This document shows positions 1 through 11,409 of a stretch of DNA of 64,000 nucleotides, one piece after another. The position numbers and the translations under genes were made by a program. How positions within the stretch are numbered: position 1 is the stretch's first letter; each line of letters starts with the position of its first letter. Source of the DNA: Pseudorasbora parva (Eukaryota; Chordata; Actinopteri; Cypriniformes; Gobionidae). The DNA lies in assembly GCF_024679245.1 (NCBI RefSeq), contig NC_090176.1, positions 17,198,293-17,262,292 of the forward strand, in the 5' to 3' direction. The notes below the pieces were generated by a model, which saw nothing but the letters and a program-made list of their open reading frames with translations, ran no database searches and was not told where the DNA came from.

Positions 1-700
1 TCAACTATTTTTGCTTTTTCGCAGGGCGCATTAACCTGCTGAAAGAGGCCACAGCCACTGGGGAATACCATTTTCTGGTGCCATGTGTTCCCCAGGTAAG
101 CGAAACACACGCACCCGGCCATCCACGTGATGTAAAAAAAGGTGATTTATCAGACCAGGCCACCTTCTTCCATTGCTCCTTTGGCCAGTTCTGCTTTCGG
201 CGGTGGACAGGGGTCAGCATGGGCACCCTGACTGGTCTGCGTCTATGCAGCCTCATCCGCAACAAACTGCGATTCACTGTGTATTCTATCAAAACCAACA
301 TTAACTTCTTAAGCAATTTGAGCTACAGTAGCTCATCTGTTTGATCAAACCACACGGGCCACCCTTCGCTCCCCATGTGCATCAATGAGCCTTGGCCACC
401 CATGACCCTGTCGCCAGTTCACCACTGTACCTTCCATGGACCACTTTTAATAGATATTGACCACTGCATACCGGGAACACCCCACAAGAGCTGCAGTTTT
501 GGAGATGCTTTGATCGAGGCGTCTAGCAATGACAATTTGGCCCTTGTCAAACTCACTCAAATTCTGAAACTTGCTCATCTTTCCTGCTTTTAACACATCA
601 ACTTTAAGGACAAAATTGTCACTTGCTGCCGTGATGAAGAGATACTCAGTTTTATTCACTTCACCTGTCAGTGGTCATAATGTTATGTCTGATCGGTGTA
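1..700 (-). mobile_element. Tc1-like transposon, right part, cut by window start
   Basis: On the minus strand the sequence encodes pieces of a Tc1 transposase. The N-terminal helix-turn-helix ([20 protein letters not shown], then [16 protein letters not shown]) lies at about 450-580, and the central part ([28 protein letters not shown]) at about 120-245. The frames are broken. The terminal repeat ends near 700 with TGTCTGATCGGTGTA. The same family recurs at 43279-44245 and 63855-64000. At the window edge the motif that should read QDNAPC reads QVNAPC, so the second catalytic Asp is lost. This is a dead copy inside a pde9a intron. Confidence 0.85.
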
Positions 701-1581
701 TGTTTAAGTGATAATTGGTTAAAAAAAAAAAAACAATACTTAAAGTCCATTCAATCCATCAGTCCGTGGCATTCACATCAGATTTAGTTTTGCAGCGTTG
801 AGCATTATAACCAATCACACATTTCTGTTGAGCTTATAAATGTGATGGCCAATCAGAAGCATTCAGATTATTCATCACTGAAACAAAGAGTTCAGTTCAG
901 TGTGCGTGCTCTCTGACTGAATTCTGATTGAACTTGTGAATTGTACCATCATAAATAACAAAGTGCAGATTTCTAATTTAGTCATTATGATAAGATTGTG
1001 AAGTCATTAAAATAATTAAAAAACATTTAAATAATTCATAAATGGTTCTTGTTTTATCTGTGTCGCCAGAATAGGTAAATGTGAAGGTAAAAAAAAAATG
1101 CCCCTGAAAATCAATTACAAAGGGCTTCCTATTGGAAAAGTACATTTCTGACCCTGGGATGGGGCAACGTCTGAGACTGACAGTTACAGTTTGTACTTCT
1201 TCATAAAATAAACCTGATTATTTTGGGGGAATTCAAATAGGGATGTTATCGTGTTTATTGGTGGTTATCCAGTGACATTAATGGTAAATATGAGGTTTTA
1301 AAAGCCGTTTTTAAATCTTCTTAGTTACCAAATTTCGTTTTCCAAAAGTTTGTCTTTGGCAATGCCGCCTTGTACAGTTACTGTCAGTGTTGCAGGACAA
1401 TTTGATTTACTCATTTCCCATTGAGGGAAACTGAGGGCTTAAATACAATGAGAGTAATTAACTGAGCAGAAACAGGTGCGTAGAAACAACCCAAACACAA
1501 TGAAACTAAACTACAGGCCTCTAGGCAAGCTGTAATTCAATCAAATATAAATCAGTTCAAGTCAAATGTATATATTGTATA
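701..1581. other. pde9a intronic sequence, no feature recognised
   Basis: AT-rich sequence between two Tc1 elements. I see no exon, RNA gene or convincing repeat. It should be intron, because the first pde9a exon visible here starts at 3273 and begins in the middle of the catalytic domain. Confidence 0.5.
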
Positions 1582-3139
1582 CAGGGAGTGCAGAATTATT
1601 AGGCAAGTTGTATTTTTGAGGATTAATTTTATTATTGAACAACAACCATGTTCTCAATGAACACAGAAAAACTCATTAATATCAAAGCTGAATATTTTTG
1701 GAAGTTTTAGTTTTTAGTTTTAGCTATTTTAGGGGGATATCTGTGTGTGCAGGTGACTATTACAGTGCATAATTATTAGGCAACTTAACAAAAAACAAAT
1801 TTATACCCATTTCAATTATTTATTTTTTACAAGTGAAACCAATATAACATCTCAACATTCACAAATATACATTTCTGACATTCAAAAACCAAACAAAAAC
1901 AAATCAGTGACCAATATAGCCACCTTTCTTTGCAAGGGCACTCAAAAGCCTGCCATCCATGGATTCTGTCAGTGTTTTGATCTGTTCACCATCAACATTG
2001 CGTGCAGCAGCAACCACAGCCTCCCAGACACTGTTCAGAGAGGTGTACTGTTTTCCCTCCTTGTAAATCGCACATTTGATGATGGACCACAGGTTCTCAA
2101 TGGGGTTCAGATCAGGTCAACACGGAGGCCATATAATTAGATTTTCTTCTTTTATACCCTTTCTTGCCAGCCACGCTGTGGAGTACTTGGACGCGTGTGA
2201 TGGAGCATTGTCCTGCATGAAAATCATGTTTTTCTTGAAGGATGCAGACTTCTTCCTGTACCACTGCTTGAAGAAGGTGTCTTCCAGAAACTGGCAGTAG
2301 GACTGGGAGTTGAGCTTGACTCCATCCGCAACCCGAAAAGGCCCCACAAGCTCATCTTTGATGATACCAGCCCAAACCAGTACTCCACCTCCACTTTGCT
2401 GGCGTCTGAGTCGGACCGGAGCTCTCTGCCCTTTACCAATCCAGCCACGGGCCCATCCATCTGGCCCATCAAGACTCACTCTCATTTCATCAGTCCATAA
2501 AACCTTAGAAAAATCAGTCTTGAGATATTTCTTGGCCCAGTCTTGACGTTTCAGCTTGTGTGTCTTGTTCAGTGGTGGTCGACTTTCTGCCTTTCTTACC
2601 TTGGCCATGTCTCTGAGTATTGCACACCTTGTGCTTTTGGGCACTCCAGTGATGTTGCAGCACTGAAATATGGCCAAACTGGTGGCAAGTGGCATCTTGG
2701 CAGCTGCACGCTTGACTTTTCTCAGTTCACGGGCAGTTATTTTGCGCCTTGGTTTTTCCACACGCTTCTTGCGACCCTGTTGACTATTTTGAATGAAACG
2801 CTTGATTGTTCGATGATCACGCTTCAGAAGCTTGGCTATTTTAAGACTGCTGCATCCCTCTGCAATATATTTCACTATTTTTGACTTTTCTGAGCCTGTC
2901 AAGTCCTTCTTTTGACCCATTTTGCCAAAGGAAAGGAAGTTGCCTAATAATTATGCACACCTGATATAGGGTGTTGATGTCATTAGACCACACCCCTTCT
3001 CATTACAGAGATGCACATCACCTAATATGCTTAATTGGTAGTAGGCTTTCCAGCCTATACAGCTTGGAGTAAGACAACTTGCATAACGAGGATGATGTGG
3101 TCAAAATACTAATTTGCCTAATAATTCTGCACTCCCTTG
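1582..3139 (-). mobile_element. Complete Tc1-like transposon with IR/DR ends
   Basis: Both ends carry the inverted repeat CAGGGAGTGCAGAATTATTA and abut a TA (1580-1581 and 3140-3141), the target duplication expected of Tc1/mariner elements. A second, inner copy of the repeat core (GTGCATAATTATTAGGCAAC) lies at about 1765-1790 and, inverted, at about 2938-2962. This is the IR/DR arrangement of Sleeping Beauty-type elements. The 1,558-bp length is normal for an autonomous Tc1 element. The transposase is read from the minus strand. Element boundaries and target site are intact, so the insertion looks young. Confidence 0.93.
1904..2920 (-). pseudogene. Tc1 transposase with one premature stop codon
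   Basis: Reading starts at 2920 (MGQKKDLTGSEKSKIVKYI) and stays open for 267 codons to a TGA at 2119-2117. It then continues open in the same frame for 70 more codons to the natural stop at 1906-1904, so 338 codons with a single internal stop. Visible parts are an N-terminal helix-turn-helix pair (residues about 1-110), the first catalytic Asp in VLWTDEMRVS, and the second in FMQDNAPSH. The last acidic residue lies in the PDLNPIEN motif just after the stop. The truncated product therefore lacks the third catalytic residue and should be inactive. A Ser codon (TCA) is the usual residue at the stop site in related elements, so one base change explains it. Confidence 0.9.
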
Positions 3140-3272
3140 TATGTATTTATTACACATTATTTCAAAGCAGCGTTTTAGTGATTGTACAGTGATTTTAGTG
3201 CTTTACAGAAAATTTGATCTTCTTCCGATAAAGTGTAATAATGAAAATAAAGTCCGCTTTTTCCACTTTCAG

Positions 3273-6200
3273 CTTTGCATCCATGACAATTACAGGAACA
3301 ATCCTTTTCATAATTTCCGCCACTGCTTCTGCGTCACTCAGATGATGTACAGCATGATCTACCTCTGCAGCCTACAGGTACAGGCACTTTGTAATGTTGC
3401 ATTATGTCTTACAATAGTATATATTTTTGTAGTAATTGTTTAATTATGTTTCAAATACATCTTTTATATGCTCTGCAGCCACCCGTTTCTTTTGCTCAGG
3501 AAAGTTCGAGCAGCAGAGGTAGATTAAAGAGAAGTGGGAGGTGAATGAAAGAGACTGAAAGATAGCAAAGTGATAAATGAGTGATGTATGGGGGTGTAAA
3601 AGCAATTCTGCTGCTATGAAGATGCTTTCAACCTCTCACTCTTCTCTCTGTGCTGCTGTTGCCATGGATGTGTATTAAGAGGCCATTGGATTAATTATCC
3701 AAGCTATTACAGGCTGAGCTATTAGAGGGCTGATTACTTACTCTAGTTTACCAGTGTAGGAGAGCTGAGATACATGGCCGAGGGATCACTGCCAGTCTAA
3801 GTCTGCTGTGGTTCTGTGCTTTTCAGGAAAAGTTCACACAAGTAGATATTCTTATTTTGATGACAGCAGCTGTGTGTCACGACCTGGATCATCCCGGATA
3901 CAACAACACGTAAGAGCCTCAATCATTTATAACCATTGGAATTTATTACCCGTCGTAAAACATGTTTACCACCCTTTGAAATTAAGACTTTTCTTAAATG
4001 AGGATGCATAAAATTGATCAAAAGTGACGACATTCATAATATTATTACAAAAGATTTCTAGTCCAAATTAATGCTGTTCTTTTGAACTTTTCATTCATCA
4101 GAGAATCCTGAAAATTTCTGGTTTTCACTAAAATATTAAAGGGGTATTTCAGCGCTGGGAAGATGAATCTGCATTTAAACTGGGTCATTAATGTAGTAGA
4201 AATGTGAAATTACTTTACTCCCAAAGCCACCACTACTGAATCATAGTTCAGTTACAGAACAGACACTACAATTAAAAACTGAACGTGTCTGTTCAATATA
4301 ATGTGATTTAGCCGCTGAGAAAGTGTCACAAACGCAGCAGGAGTTTTACACACATCGTGAATGAGCTCTGAGAGCTGAGGTAAACACGTCCACGCTCGCG
4401 ACAGTAAGTTCTCAGCGCATGTTCAGTCTGGCGCGTTTCAGTTCTTGCCTTTGGAAGATTAACTTTCATAGGAATTAACTTAAGATAAAATACTCACTTT
4501 ACTCCGCCGGCCACACCGTTTCCATGAATGCCCACATCTGCTAGCTGAGCTGTGAGTGAGACCCCATCCCCCATGTGCGAGTGCGGAAATAGCTCCCTCT
4601 GCTGGCTGTAGTCTTTAGCGTCTGGCCAAGCATTTTACAGATGACGCAAATTGATGATATTTGTTTCACCGGAGTAATTTTTCCAGAAATAAATTGCGTA
4701 AATCTCTCGTCTCAGGGGGATATGAGAGGGGGGAGCATGATCATTTGAATATACTCCAGTGTTTCTACTGTTACAAAGCCATATGCTAATCGCTGAAGTA
4801 ACCCTTTAAGCAGCACAACTGTTTTCAACATTGATAATAATAATTAAAAAAATCTTGAGCAGCAAATCAGCATATTAAAATCTTTTTAAAATAATTTTTA
4901 AAATTAAAAATTAAAATATACACACAAATACACACAAAAAAAACACACAAATTATGTTAGATATTTTGTTGACTTGTGTACTTACATTATCTCCCAAGAA
5001 TGTTTTAATCCCAAAAAATATGCATTTTTAACGCCTACCAATGACATCATACCATAGACCGTAAAAAAATATGGACGACTCGACATCATCCGTTTCCGCT
5101 TGCCATATTTGAAGCTTTCAGGCGGGGGTGTACGGCGCTGACATCTTGGGACCGAGTCTGCGCAGTAGCGATTTCGGGACCGGAGTTGCGCAGTAGAGCG
5201 CAGGAAGTAGAGCAGGAAGTACAGTTGCGATATCAAAAGCCCGCCCACACTCACGCAGATGCAGAACAATTAATTATGTTGGTGTGAAATAAACAGTTAT
5301 GGAAATGTAGAAATTAAAGCTAAAGCACCAATCTGCTCCCAAAAATTCCGAAAAAATTCCGTTAGTGCCTCAGTGACAACTTCACTCAGAGAAGACATGA
5401 CGTCACACCCCCCATTTTTAAAGCGTCAGATAACTAACTAAAACTAAACTTATTTTAAAAACGAACACTTGAAATGAAATCATCGTGATGATAACTGCCT
5501 TCAATGACATAAACTAACTTTGGGGAAAAAATATTTGAAGTGTAATTTTATTGTTTAGTTTGCCTCGCGTCCATTAGAAAACACAGAGGGGCGGCTATAC
5601 TGGGACCGGTCACCGGGGGGCAATCGAGGCGGGAAAGCTTCAGTAAATTAGAGGGAGACTGCAGGCTTGCATCATACCCGCGTTACCCTTGATTTCCAGT
5701 TTTATTTTATAGAAATCATGAAAACACCAAAGACACTTTAATATATGTTTTATTAGACATGTGAGCAACTGTTTGGATACATTCATCAACAGAAAATGAA
5801 TCATTGTTATCTAGCTCAACACAGTTAGTCTTATTGTTTAAATCTCGTTACCATGTTTTACCATAGCTAATTTTAATCTAGTTTACTGCAGTGTGAACAA
5901 GTGTCTCATAGTAGACACCGATCGAACGCACAGAGTAGCACTTTCAACACACCCAATTAATGTATTTAATATGATACATTTTCATATATAATCACAATAT
6001 ATAATTGATAATTTTGCCATTTGATAATATTTCACAATAGTACTGTTTTAATTGTATTTTTGATCAAATAAATGCAGCCTTGATGAGCATAAGACATCAA
6101 TCAACAATCATACCAACCCCAAACGTTTGCACATATTTGTGTTGCTAGAATTGGGATAATTTAGGGATTTTTAATTTCAAATTAAAGGGGTACTGGGTAG

Positions 6201-9200
6201 TTCACCCTAATGTTACGACCTCTTTCTTTGGTCTAGGGTTGGAAGAGGTTACATTGAGATTATGATCAAATTTGGAATGATGGTGGTGGCATGTAATGCG
6301 AAAGAAGATTTATTATACATAAATGAAAACAAGTGTACTGTAAGGCCCGCTCAATCGGCCCAACGGAGGTTTGTGCGCATTCTGTCTTTTCAGCGTGGCA
6401 AAGTAATTCAATTCCAATTAGACCTTTATTTGACTCAGTTTTATCACAACCTCGAACTTCGGTTAGAATGCCCATTCATTATTGACAAATGTATATGATA
6501 ATTTTAATTCATCTAGACATCTGTTTATGCAAATTAACTCTTTACTTTAATTGAACTTGTTCATTCAGTTCTAAGAATCACACAGGGTCCTCGTACCCGT
6601 CCTTTCTAAATGCGGGCCCACATTCACAAACTCGCCAGTCTTGGTGATTTAGATAAAGGTAATTGACAACACTCTTTAGAGGGTTGCTTTTATGCTCACT
6701 CACTCTAAAAGTATTGTATTTAGTCCCCATAGATTTGTTTACACTTGAAAAAAGTAACGTTATCTCTAGTCAGAGGTCATGACCACTACCTCAGATATAA
6801 GCCGACCAATACTTTCTCTAAAAGTAGTTTTGGTTTGGTCATGCCATGGTTTCCCATGTACCCATAGCTAGAGTAACTTTACATTAAACAGAGGTGAGGC
6901 TCTTTAAGTTGATCGGTCAACATTCTGTTACCCTAAATGGAAATTGCCTTTATTGGCCTTCACAGTCTAAGTACACTTGAACTAATGCCAAGCGTTAGGC
7001 GGAGCTCTAAAATCTCAGTTGCTCTACTCAAAACTGGACTTAAGTCCTTTACAAACCTGACACAGATTTGCGGTAACAATGGATACATTGCAATCTACTA
7101 AAGTCAATCATTTCAGAGTAAAGCCCTATTTGGACGGTAATTGTTTCTCCTGTGGACATCTGTAAAAATACATTTGCAAGCCACCTCAGTAATAAAACTC
7201 ATGAATTCGGATGGTGATTTATTCATGGTGGAGGAGCGAGTTTAGTGATCCTGGCTCCACGTGGTCAGTCGAATGATCGTCTAATGTAAAAATGTCATAT
7301 GTTTGGAACAAAAAGAATAAAATCATATTTAATTTAATAATAGGAAATTATAAATTATTTAGATCGCCTGTTAAAAAAATGTCATTTGAAAAATTTGTAA
7401 ATGAGCGGAAATAAGTTAATACAATGCTGCAAATTGAACCTATATAATGTTAATTACTGCAGTAAAACCAGCTCATTTCAAATATGTACAGGTTTTTCTT
7501 CTCTTTCTCTTTTGAGCGGTCATGAAAGATTATTCTTGTAAATAACGCAGTTCTCATTTTCACGTACAGCGGCGTGTTGTTTAAATAGCAAATGCATTCG
7601 CGGCCATCTTGGCACCAATGGGAGTGCTGGTCTGAAAACGAGTTGTGTTCAGGCGTATTGTTGGTGACTTGTTATTTTGAGGCGACTGAAAACGACTGCG
7701 CCATTGACCATCAAAAACAGTCAATAATGCTGTTTTTTTAGTAATGTGCGCCTATAGGCGGGTGCACAACACAAAGGGATGCACACCAACACGCGTTTAC
7801 ACACAGGGATGCGCACCAGTACACAACATTTTTTAAAATATTAAAAATAAAAGGATTCCTCTCTGGAGAAGCGTTCAGTCTTTCCGCTCATAAATTCCCC
7901 CATGTAAACAGTGAATACGCCATGGTGCAAGTGCAACTGGCTTTTAAAGGGAATGGGAGATGAGACACTGATTGGTTTATTGCACATTGCGCCCAAAAAA
8001 CATCCATAACTCATTAAGAGACTAGGTACAACTCTTTTGGACCATGCACCTGGTGTGCCGGCCGTTTTTTCTGTTGTTAAACTAGCAAAAGTGGATTTGG
8101 ACCTGTGTCATATCATAATACACTCATATCATTAAACAGGGCCCATTGTGTTCCACATTTTTCTGCCACTTGGACAGAAAAAGCAAGTATAATTTGTGTT
8201 TGCATTTGGCACCTGTCGAGTGTTTTTGGACCTTGTACACAACACGATCTTCTCTCTTTTCCAGGTATCAGATTAATGCGCGCACAGAGCTGGCCGTGAG
8301 GTACAATGACATCTCTCCTCTGGAGAACCATCACTGCGCTGTGGCCTTCCAAATATTCTCTCAGCCAGACTGCAACATCTTTGCCAACTTTGATCCTGAA
8401 GCCTTCAAACAGATTCGTCAGGTGTGCCTCGGGCCTTAAAGCTAAGCTTTCAGCACACACATATGTTAATACATTTGTCTTTGAGCAATGTATAATGATT
8501 CTGTCTGTTATTTCTCGGACAGGGAACCATCACCCTGATACTGGCCACAGACATGGCCCGACATGGAGAGATTCTGGACTCTTTCAAACAGAAAGTGGAT
8601 AACTTTGACTTCACTAATGAGGAGCATGTTACTTGTGTGAGCTTTCTTAACCCATTTTACAGTATTAATATCCACCTACACAAAAAGTGCTGTGATGAGC
8701 TAATTAATCTCTGTGTGACAGCTAAAGATGGTGTTGATAAAGTGCTGTGACATCTCTAATGAAGTCCGGCCAATGGAAGTCGCTGAGCCGTGGGTGGACT
8801 GTTTGCTGGAGGAATACTTCATGCAGGTTAATAAATTTACATCATTACAATAAGCTACAACAAAACAAGAATAATAAAGCATTTACTTTAAATCAGTGTT
8901 GTTTGTGACCTACTTGTGGCCTTTAACTACTATGTACTAACATTTAAATTATTTCTTTGGTACAATACACTTATGCACATACATCTTCTTAAATTTGACT
9001 TATATTTAAAATGCCTGCATGTCGGCTTGACAGGAACTTATTTGCTCGCCAGCCACTGTGGGTAGTGGTTTTGCAAAGTTACTAGCCACTAAGCATTTTC
9101 ACTGGCTACAATTTTGACATTGATACCATGAGGAAAAAATGCCATATAGATATTTTTGATATTATCTCACAATTTGGCAGCAGGTATATTAGGCTGCTGT

Positions 9201-10656
9201 CTCTTTAAGACCTGATGCATAGCTCCATTATACTGTTCCACATGCATTTTCTTTCTCATCTGTTTACGTTCACTTCAAAACATAACTGACTGTGTTTCAG
9301 AAGTGGACGAATTACTAACTCTATTACTTGATTAAAAGTACTCCTGGTCAAAAATTACTCCGTTACAAGTGAAAGTTCTAAAAAAAAGTTTTTTACTTCA
9401 AGTCCTAGTAAACCGGAAGTAGCAAGTGCGTTCAGTACTGTGACATATTTCCAAGTGAAACGGAATATTAAAAAGAGGGCAGGGTTTTAATAATTGCGAC
9501 AAACAATTATTTTCATATTATTTTCTGTATACTTAATTGTTTTTGTTGATGATAAAAATATTCTGGAGCATCAAATCATCATATTAACTCATGTGACACT
9601 GAAGATGCTGAAAATTCAGCTTTGCCATCACAGGAATAAATTACATTTTTCATAAATGTATTAATTGTTCATATAAATTATAATATTTTATTACTGTTTT
9701 CACTGTATTTTATCAAATAATAATCTTGAGACGTTTCAAAAACCTTAAAGGATACATCAGTTTCAGTCAATCTTGAGGCGCTATCGAGTAGTTTTGCATC
9801 CTTGATATATCTCCGAAAAGTTATATTTATAAAAATTTTTATATAATTTGTTACGTTTATACAGCGCTTTTCTAGGCACTCAAAGCGCTTTACAATAGAA
9901 GGGGGAATCTCCTCAACCACCACCAATGTGCAGCACCCACCTGGATAATGCGACGGCAGCCATATTACGCCAGAACGCTCACCACACACACCAGCTGATT
10001 GGTGGAGACTCGAGGAGACAATAAGCTGATACGCTGTACCAATTTTTTCTGAAAACAGTGGGTGGAGCTGAAGAGTCACAAGCACAAGCACACACACACA
10101 TCATGGCATTATCCCTGGATAACTTTCATCAGAGTTTCGTTAAACTCGTTGATGTGATTGGAGGGCTCGTGCTCTTCATCAGAATTGTGTTGTTCTCTCT
10201 CTCAGAGTGATCGAGAGAAGGCAGAGGGTTTACCTGTCGCTCCTTTCATGGACAGAGAAAAAGTGACCAAGCCTACTGCTCAGATCGGCTTCATCAAGTT
10301 TGTCCTGATCCCCATGTTTGAGACAGTGATGAAGGTGAATTGATTAGGACCCAAAAGTACATTTTGAAACCTGCAGACTGAAATCAGATACTTAGTTGCA
10401 ATATTGTTTGTCCTCTTCGTGTTCCAGTTGTTTCCTCAGATTGAGGAGGTAATGGTACAGCCCTTACGAGAGTCCCGGGACAGATACGAGGAGCTTAAAC
10501 AGATCGACGACGCCATGAATGAGGTCAGCAAAGAGCATGATTGTGTGCGTTTTAAACTATCATTAGCTATTTACATCTTACTATCCCTGTTTTTTTTTTC
10601 CATAGGTGCAGAAAAAGAAAAGTGAAAATTTAACAATGGGAGGAAAAAAGAAATGA
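3273..10656 (+). CDS. pde9a: High-affinity cGMP 3',5'-cyclic phosphodiesterase 9A, C-terminal exons
   Basis: Eight coding exons, all GT-AG and in phase: 3273-3377, 3827-3909, 8265-8421, 8523-8636, 8722-8826, 10206-10334, 10428-10523, 10606-10656. They give 279 residues, most of the class I phosphodiesterase catalytic domain. Upstream exons lie before the window. The metal-site signatures are visible: [22 protein letters not shown] and [10 protein letters not shown]. So is [16 protein letters not shown], whose Gln and Phe correspond to the purine-binding Gln453 and Phe456 of human PDE9A. The enzyme hydrolyses cGMP to GMP. The C-terminus is short and lysine-rich (ends MGGKKK) compared with the longer human tail. 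The donor after 10523 (gtcagc) is weak. An alternative last exon is possible at 10927. Introns contain several transposons. Confidence 0.95.
4009..4880 (-). repeat. Interspersed repeat family R1, split by a MITE
   Basis: This is one copy of a repeat seen repeatedly in the window: about 6030-6115, 9490-9740, 18005-18370, 20120-20530, 37715-38130 (opposite orientation) and 50290-50730. Shared landmarks are CATCAGAGAATCCTGAAAA, GCAGCACAACTGTTTTCAAC and a TTATTTGATCAAA block. Here the sequence breaks after AAATATTAA and resumes at GCAGCACAAC beyond the MITE. Class not determined; it is a common cyprinid repeat type. Confidence 0.7.
4140..4805 (+). mobile_element. TTAA-flanked MITE (piggyBac-like target), copy 1
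   Basis: TTAA occurs on both sides (4136-4139 and 4806-4809). The imperfect terminal inverted repeats are AGGGGTATTTCAGCG and CGCTGAAGTAACCCT. Removing the 666 bp plus one TTAA restores an unbroken R1 repeat, which directly shows insertion with a TTAA duplication. There is no coding capacity. A second copy in inverse orientation lies at 15160-15876. Confidence 0.88.
4881..8264. other. pde9a intron with mixed repeats
   Basis: A GC-richer block at 5046-5260 (GGACGACTCGACATCATCCG and onwards) looks like a dispersed fish repeat. About 6180-7260 is unique-looking with no open frame of note. About 7600-8155 matches the end of a second repeat: AACTAGCAAAAGTGGATT followed by GGGCCCA, shared with 11640-11745. 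No exon was found in this stretch until 8265. Confidence 0.45.
8883..10205. other. pde9a intron with R1 and 'CAGCGCTTTTCTAGGCACTC' repeats
   Basis: Contains an R1 fragment (about 9490-9740). It also has a block at about 9848-10080 beginning TATACAGCGCTTTTCTAGGC with CAACCACCACCAATGTGCAG, a dispersed repeat type found across teleosts (recalled, not searched). An AGTTACTTTT-type repeat fragment lies near 9310-9420. No gene seen. Confidence 0.45.
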
Positions 10657-10926
10657 GGAAGGTCAATGTCGAAATACTGCACGCTACTTAAATGTATCAG
10701 TGCTATGGTTTCAATTTATTTTACAGTATGAGTATACTTACAGTGTAGTTACCCAAGTAAGTACTGGAAATGCAAGGTTAGGTTCAGGGTTAGCACCTAG
10801 TTATAGCCCAGTTATTATAATTGCTAAACAGTATTTACATGCGGAAAAGGACTGCAAAATAAAGTGCTACCGTTTTTATTTGTGTTATGTTTACAGCAAA
10901 ACCTACCCTGTCTTTGTTTGTTTCAG

Positions 10927-10965
10927 CTGGAATCTTCCTCAGCGGCAGTAAAATGTGGGAAATGA
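10927..10965 (+). other. pde9a: Possible alternative pde9a last exon
   Basis: A polypyrimidine tract and TTTCAG precede a frame LESSSAAVKCGK followed by TGA. It would join in phase to the exon ending at 10523, replacing the VQKKKSENL tail. It could equally be plain 3'UTR. No transcript evidence is available here. Confidence 0.25.
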
Positions 10966-11125
10966 GTGAAATCTTGGCCATCTGCTCAGAGAATCCAAAG
11001 CATCTTTCAGGGAATTGAATCGTGTACAGCTCGGCTATGAACCATGTGTGTCGTTTTTATTTGGTTTTGTAAAAGTATAAACATTATACAGGATGTACAG
11101 ATTTTTAGTCACTTTTACTCAGAAA

Positions 11126-11131
11126 AATAAA
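11126..11131 (+). terminator. pde9a: pde9a poly(A) signal AATAAA
   Basis: AATAAA lies 470 bp after the pde9a stop and is followed within 20 bases by an A-run. It is the best candidate for the 3' end of the gene. The facing wdr4 gene has its stop at 11410, and the nearest minus-strand signal (TTTATT at 11056-11061) falls inside this 3'UTR. Confidence 0.6.
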
Positions 11132-11409
11132 AGTCTAACTTAAAAAAAAAAACTGAAGCCACAATTGTTGTTGTTTTTAACTGCCTTCTGTTATAACATT
11201 GTGTTCATTCCTGTCCACAGATGAGTCTGCCTGAAAGTATAGTGCACTCTAGTGGCCAAAGCATAACAGCAACTTACCCTTCAGACAGAGACCATAGTAG
11301 TTTAAATGGAAAGGCTTTACTGAATGCATAAAAAAAGCATATAGTCTTTGTGAAATAACAAAATGACCCGTTTATATCACAAAAAGCAGAAATTAAAAAA
11401 GATGTTCTC

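Noticed and set aside
3487..3545. TTTGCTCAGGAAAGTTCGAG resembling the acceptor and start of the pde9a exon at 3827
   Set aside because: Similarity ends after about ten bases, the frame soon closes, and the 3827 exon continues the conserved protein exactly.
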